A DNA stretch of 64,000 bases from Pseudomicrostroma phylloplanum (taxonomy: Eukaryota; Basidiomycota; Exobasidiomycetes; Microstromatales): assembly GCA_039545275.1 (NCBI GenBank), contig BCHS01000013.1:434001-498000 (forward strand), written 5' to 3'. The notes beneath the pieces were generated by a model. It did not search any database. It was not told where the DNA came from and saw nothing but the letters and a program-made list of their open reading frames with translations. Positions 63,762 through 64,000 of this stretch are shown in pieces. The stretch's first letter is position 1. Each line of letters starts with the position of its first letter. Made by a program: the position numbers and the translations under genes.

Positions 63762-64000
63762 CTACTTGATATCCTTCTCCCCCTCTCCCTCCGCCTCTCC
63801 CTCTCCCTCAGTCCCGCTCTGGAGTGGATCGAGCAGCTTCTCATCCGTCCTCTCTTTAACCCTGAGCGCGATCAGTGGCGCAGCAAAGAGGAGTCCGGCG
63901 GCACAGAGGGCCCAAGTGACGGCGAGGATGGTCATGTAGGGCTGGAGGTTGAGGTCTAGACCGAAGGCTACGGCCGCTCCGGCGCTTTGGAGACATTTGT
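63762..64000 (-). CDS. C-terminal end of an UNC93-like membrane protein (partial)
   Basis: A minus-strand frame enters at the window edge and ends at the TAG at 63762-63764; about 78 codons are visible. The sequence CLQSAGAAVAFGLDL, then a membrane segment YMTILAVTWALCAAG continuing LLFAAPLIALRVKERTDE, matches the end of fungal UNC93/DUF895-type major-facilitator-like proteins, which commonly show SAGAAVA...D and a final helix running into a charged tail. The tail here is Glu/Gly-rich (GTEGEGEAEGEGEKDIK). Family members have about 11-12 membrane helices; transport substrate is generally unknown. The rest of the gene lies beyond the window. Confidence 0.62.
   Translation of the reverse strand, partial: KCLQSAGAAVAFGLDLNLQPYMTILAVTWALCAAGLLFAAPLIALRVKERTDEKLLDPLQSGTEGEGEAEGEGEKDIK

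Noticed and set aside
1..64000. Search for tRNA, rRNA, CRISPR arrays, transposons, viral inserts and a secondary-metabolite cluster
   Set aside because: No T-loop/acceptor-stem pair, rRNA-like stretch, repeat-spacer array, terminal repeats, transposase or synthase domain was seen. A covariance-model scan could still reveal small RNAs that I cannot detect by eye.

Overview
The window is nuclear DNA of a GC-rich filamentous or yeast-like fungus, almost certainly a basidiomycete. Genes are dense and lie on both strands, introns are mostly short (about 55-150 nt) with strong GTGAGT donors and YAG acceptors, and the encoded set is typical of fungi: Fks1 glucan synthase, Tom40, a Bni1-type formin, a Kre9/Knh1-like GPI protein and fungal-type biotin synthase. 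The long Ser/Ala/Gly-rich low-complexity tracts and overall style suggest Ustilaginomycotina; that placement is an inference. I see no rRNA, tRNA, CRISPR array, transposon or viral insert.

Layout, left to right. 0.2-1.9 kb: serine carboxypeptidase (+). 2.8-5.8 kb: Ric8 G-alpha exchange factor, five exons (+), convergent with a 1951-residue formin (6.0-12.0 kb, -). 12.9-14.0 kb: cis-prenyltransferase (-), divergent from Tom40 (14.5-15.7 kb, +). 16.1-17.6 kb: mitoribosomal uL24m (-), divergent across 280 bp from mitoribosomal bS18m (17.9-18.8 kb, +). Tom40, uL24m and bS18m thus form a small mitochondrial neighbourhood. 19.5-20.5 kb: cytosolic ribosomal eL29 with two unusually long introns (+). 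20.8-22.7 kb: an orphan low-complexity acidic protein (-). 23.2-24.4 kb: D-2-hydroxyacid dehydrogenase (+), tail to tail with a TCF25/Rqc1 homologue (24.5-26.9 kb, -), which shares a 292-bp promoter with the Paf1-complex subunit Ctr9 (27.2-31.4 kb, +).

31.8-34.6 kb: an unrecognised nuclear-looking protein (-). 35.6-36.9 kb: mitochondrial biotin synthase (-). 37.6-39.8 kb: an unrecognised coiled-coil protein with evidence of two compensating frameshifts (+). 41.7-47.1 kb: intronless 1,3-beta-glucan synthase with a long upstream region (+). 48.1-49.1 kb: a degenerate PD-(D/E)XK-like orphan (+). 49.7-51.3 kb: short-chain dehydrogenase, Erg27/HSD17B7-like in shape (+). 51.4-56.1 kb: NPC1-type sterol transporter (-). 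56.7-59.6 kb: an unrecognised Ser/Pro-rich protein (-). 60.1-61.1 kb: GPI-anchored Ser/Thr-rich wall protein (+). 61.6-63.3 kb: ubiquilin/Dsk2 (+). 63.8 kb to the window end: 3' end of an UNC93-like membrane protein (-).

The genes are ordinary housekeeping and morphogenesis functions (polarity, wall synthesis, sterol handling, mitochondrial import and translation, transcription elongation, protein quality control), not one pathway or a secondary-metabolite cluster. I found no convincing new multi-gene system. The best leads are gene-level: frame breaks in the 37.6-kb gene, an in-frame intron in bS18m, an intron in the 56.7-kb gene whose acceptor TAG doubles as a stop codon, a long post-DAD extension on the formin, a PD-(D/E)XK-like protein lacking its expected lysine, and the Fks1 drug-site residues. 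Exon limits were set by reading splice sites and keeping phase; no transcript data were available.
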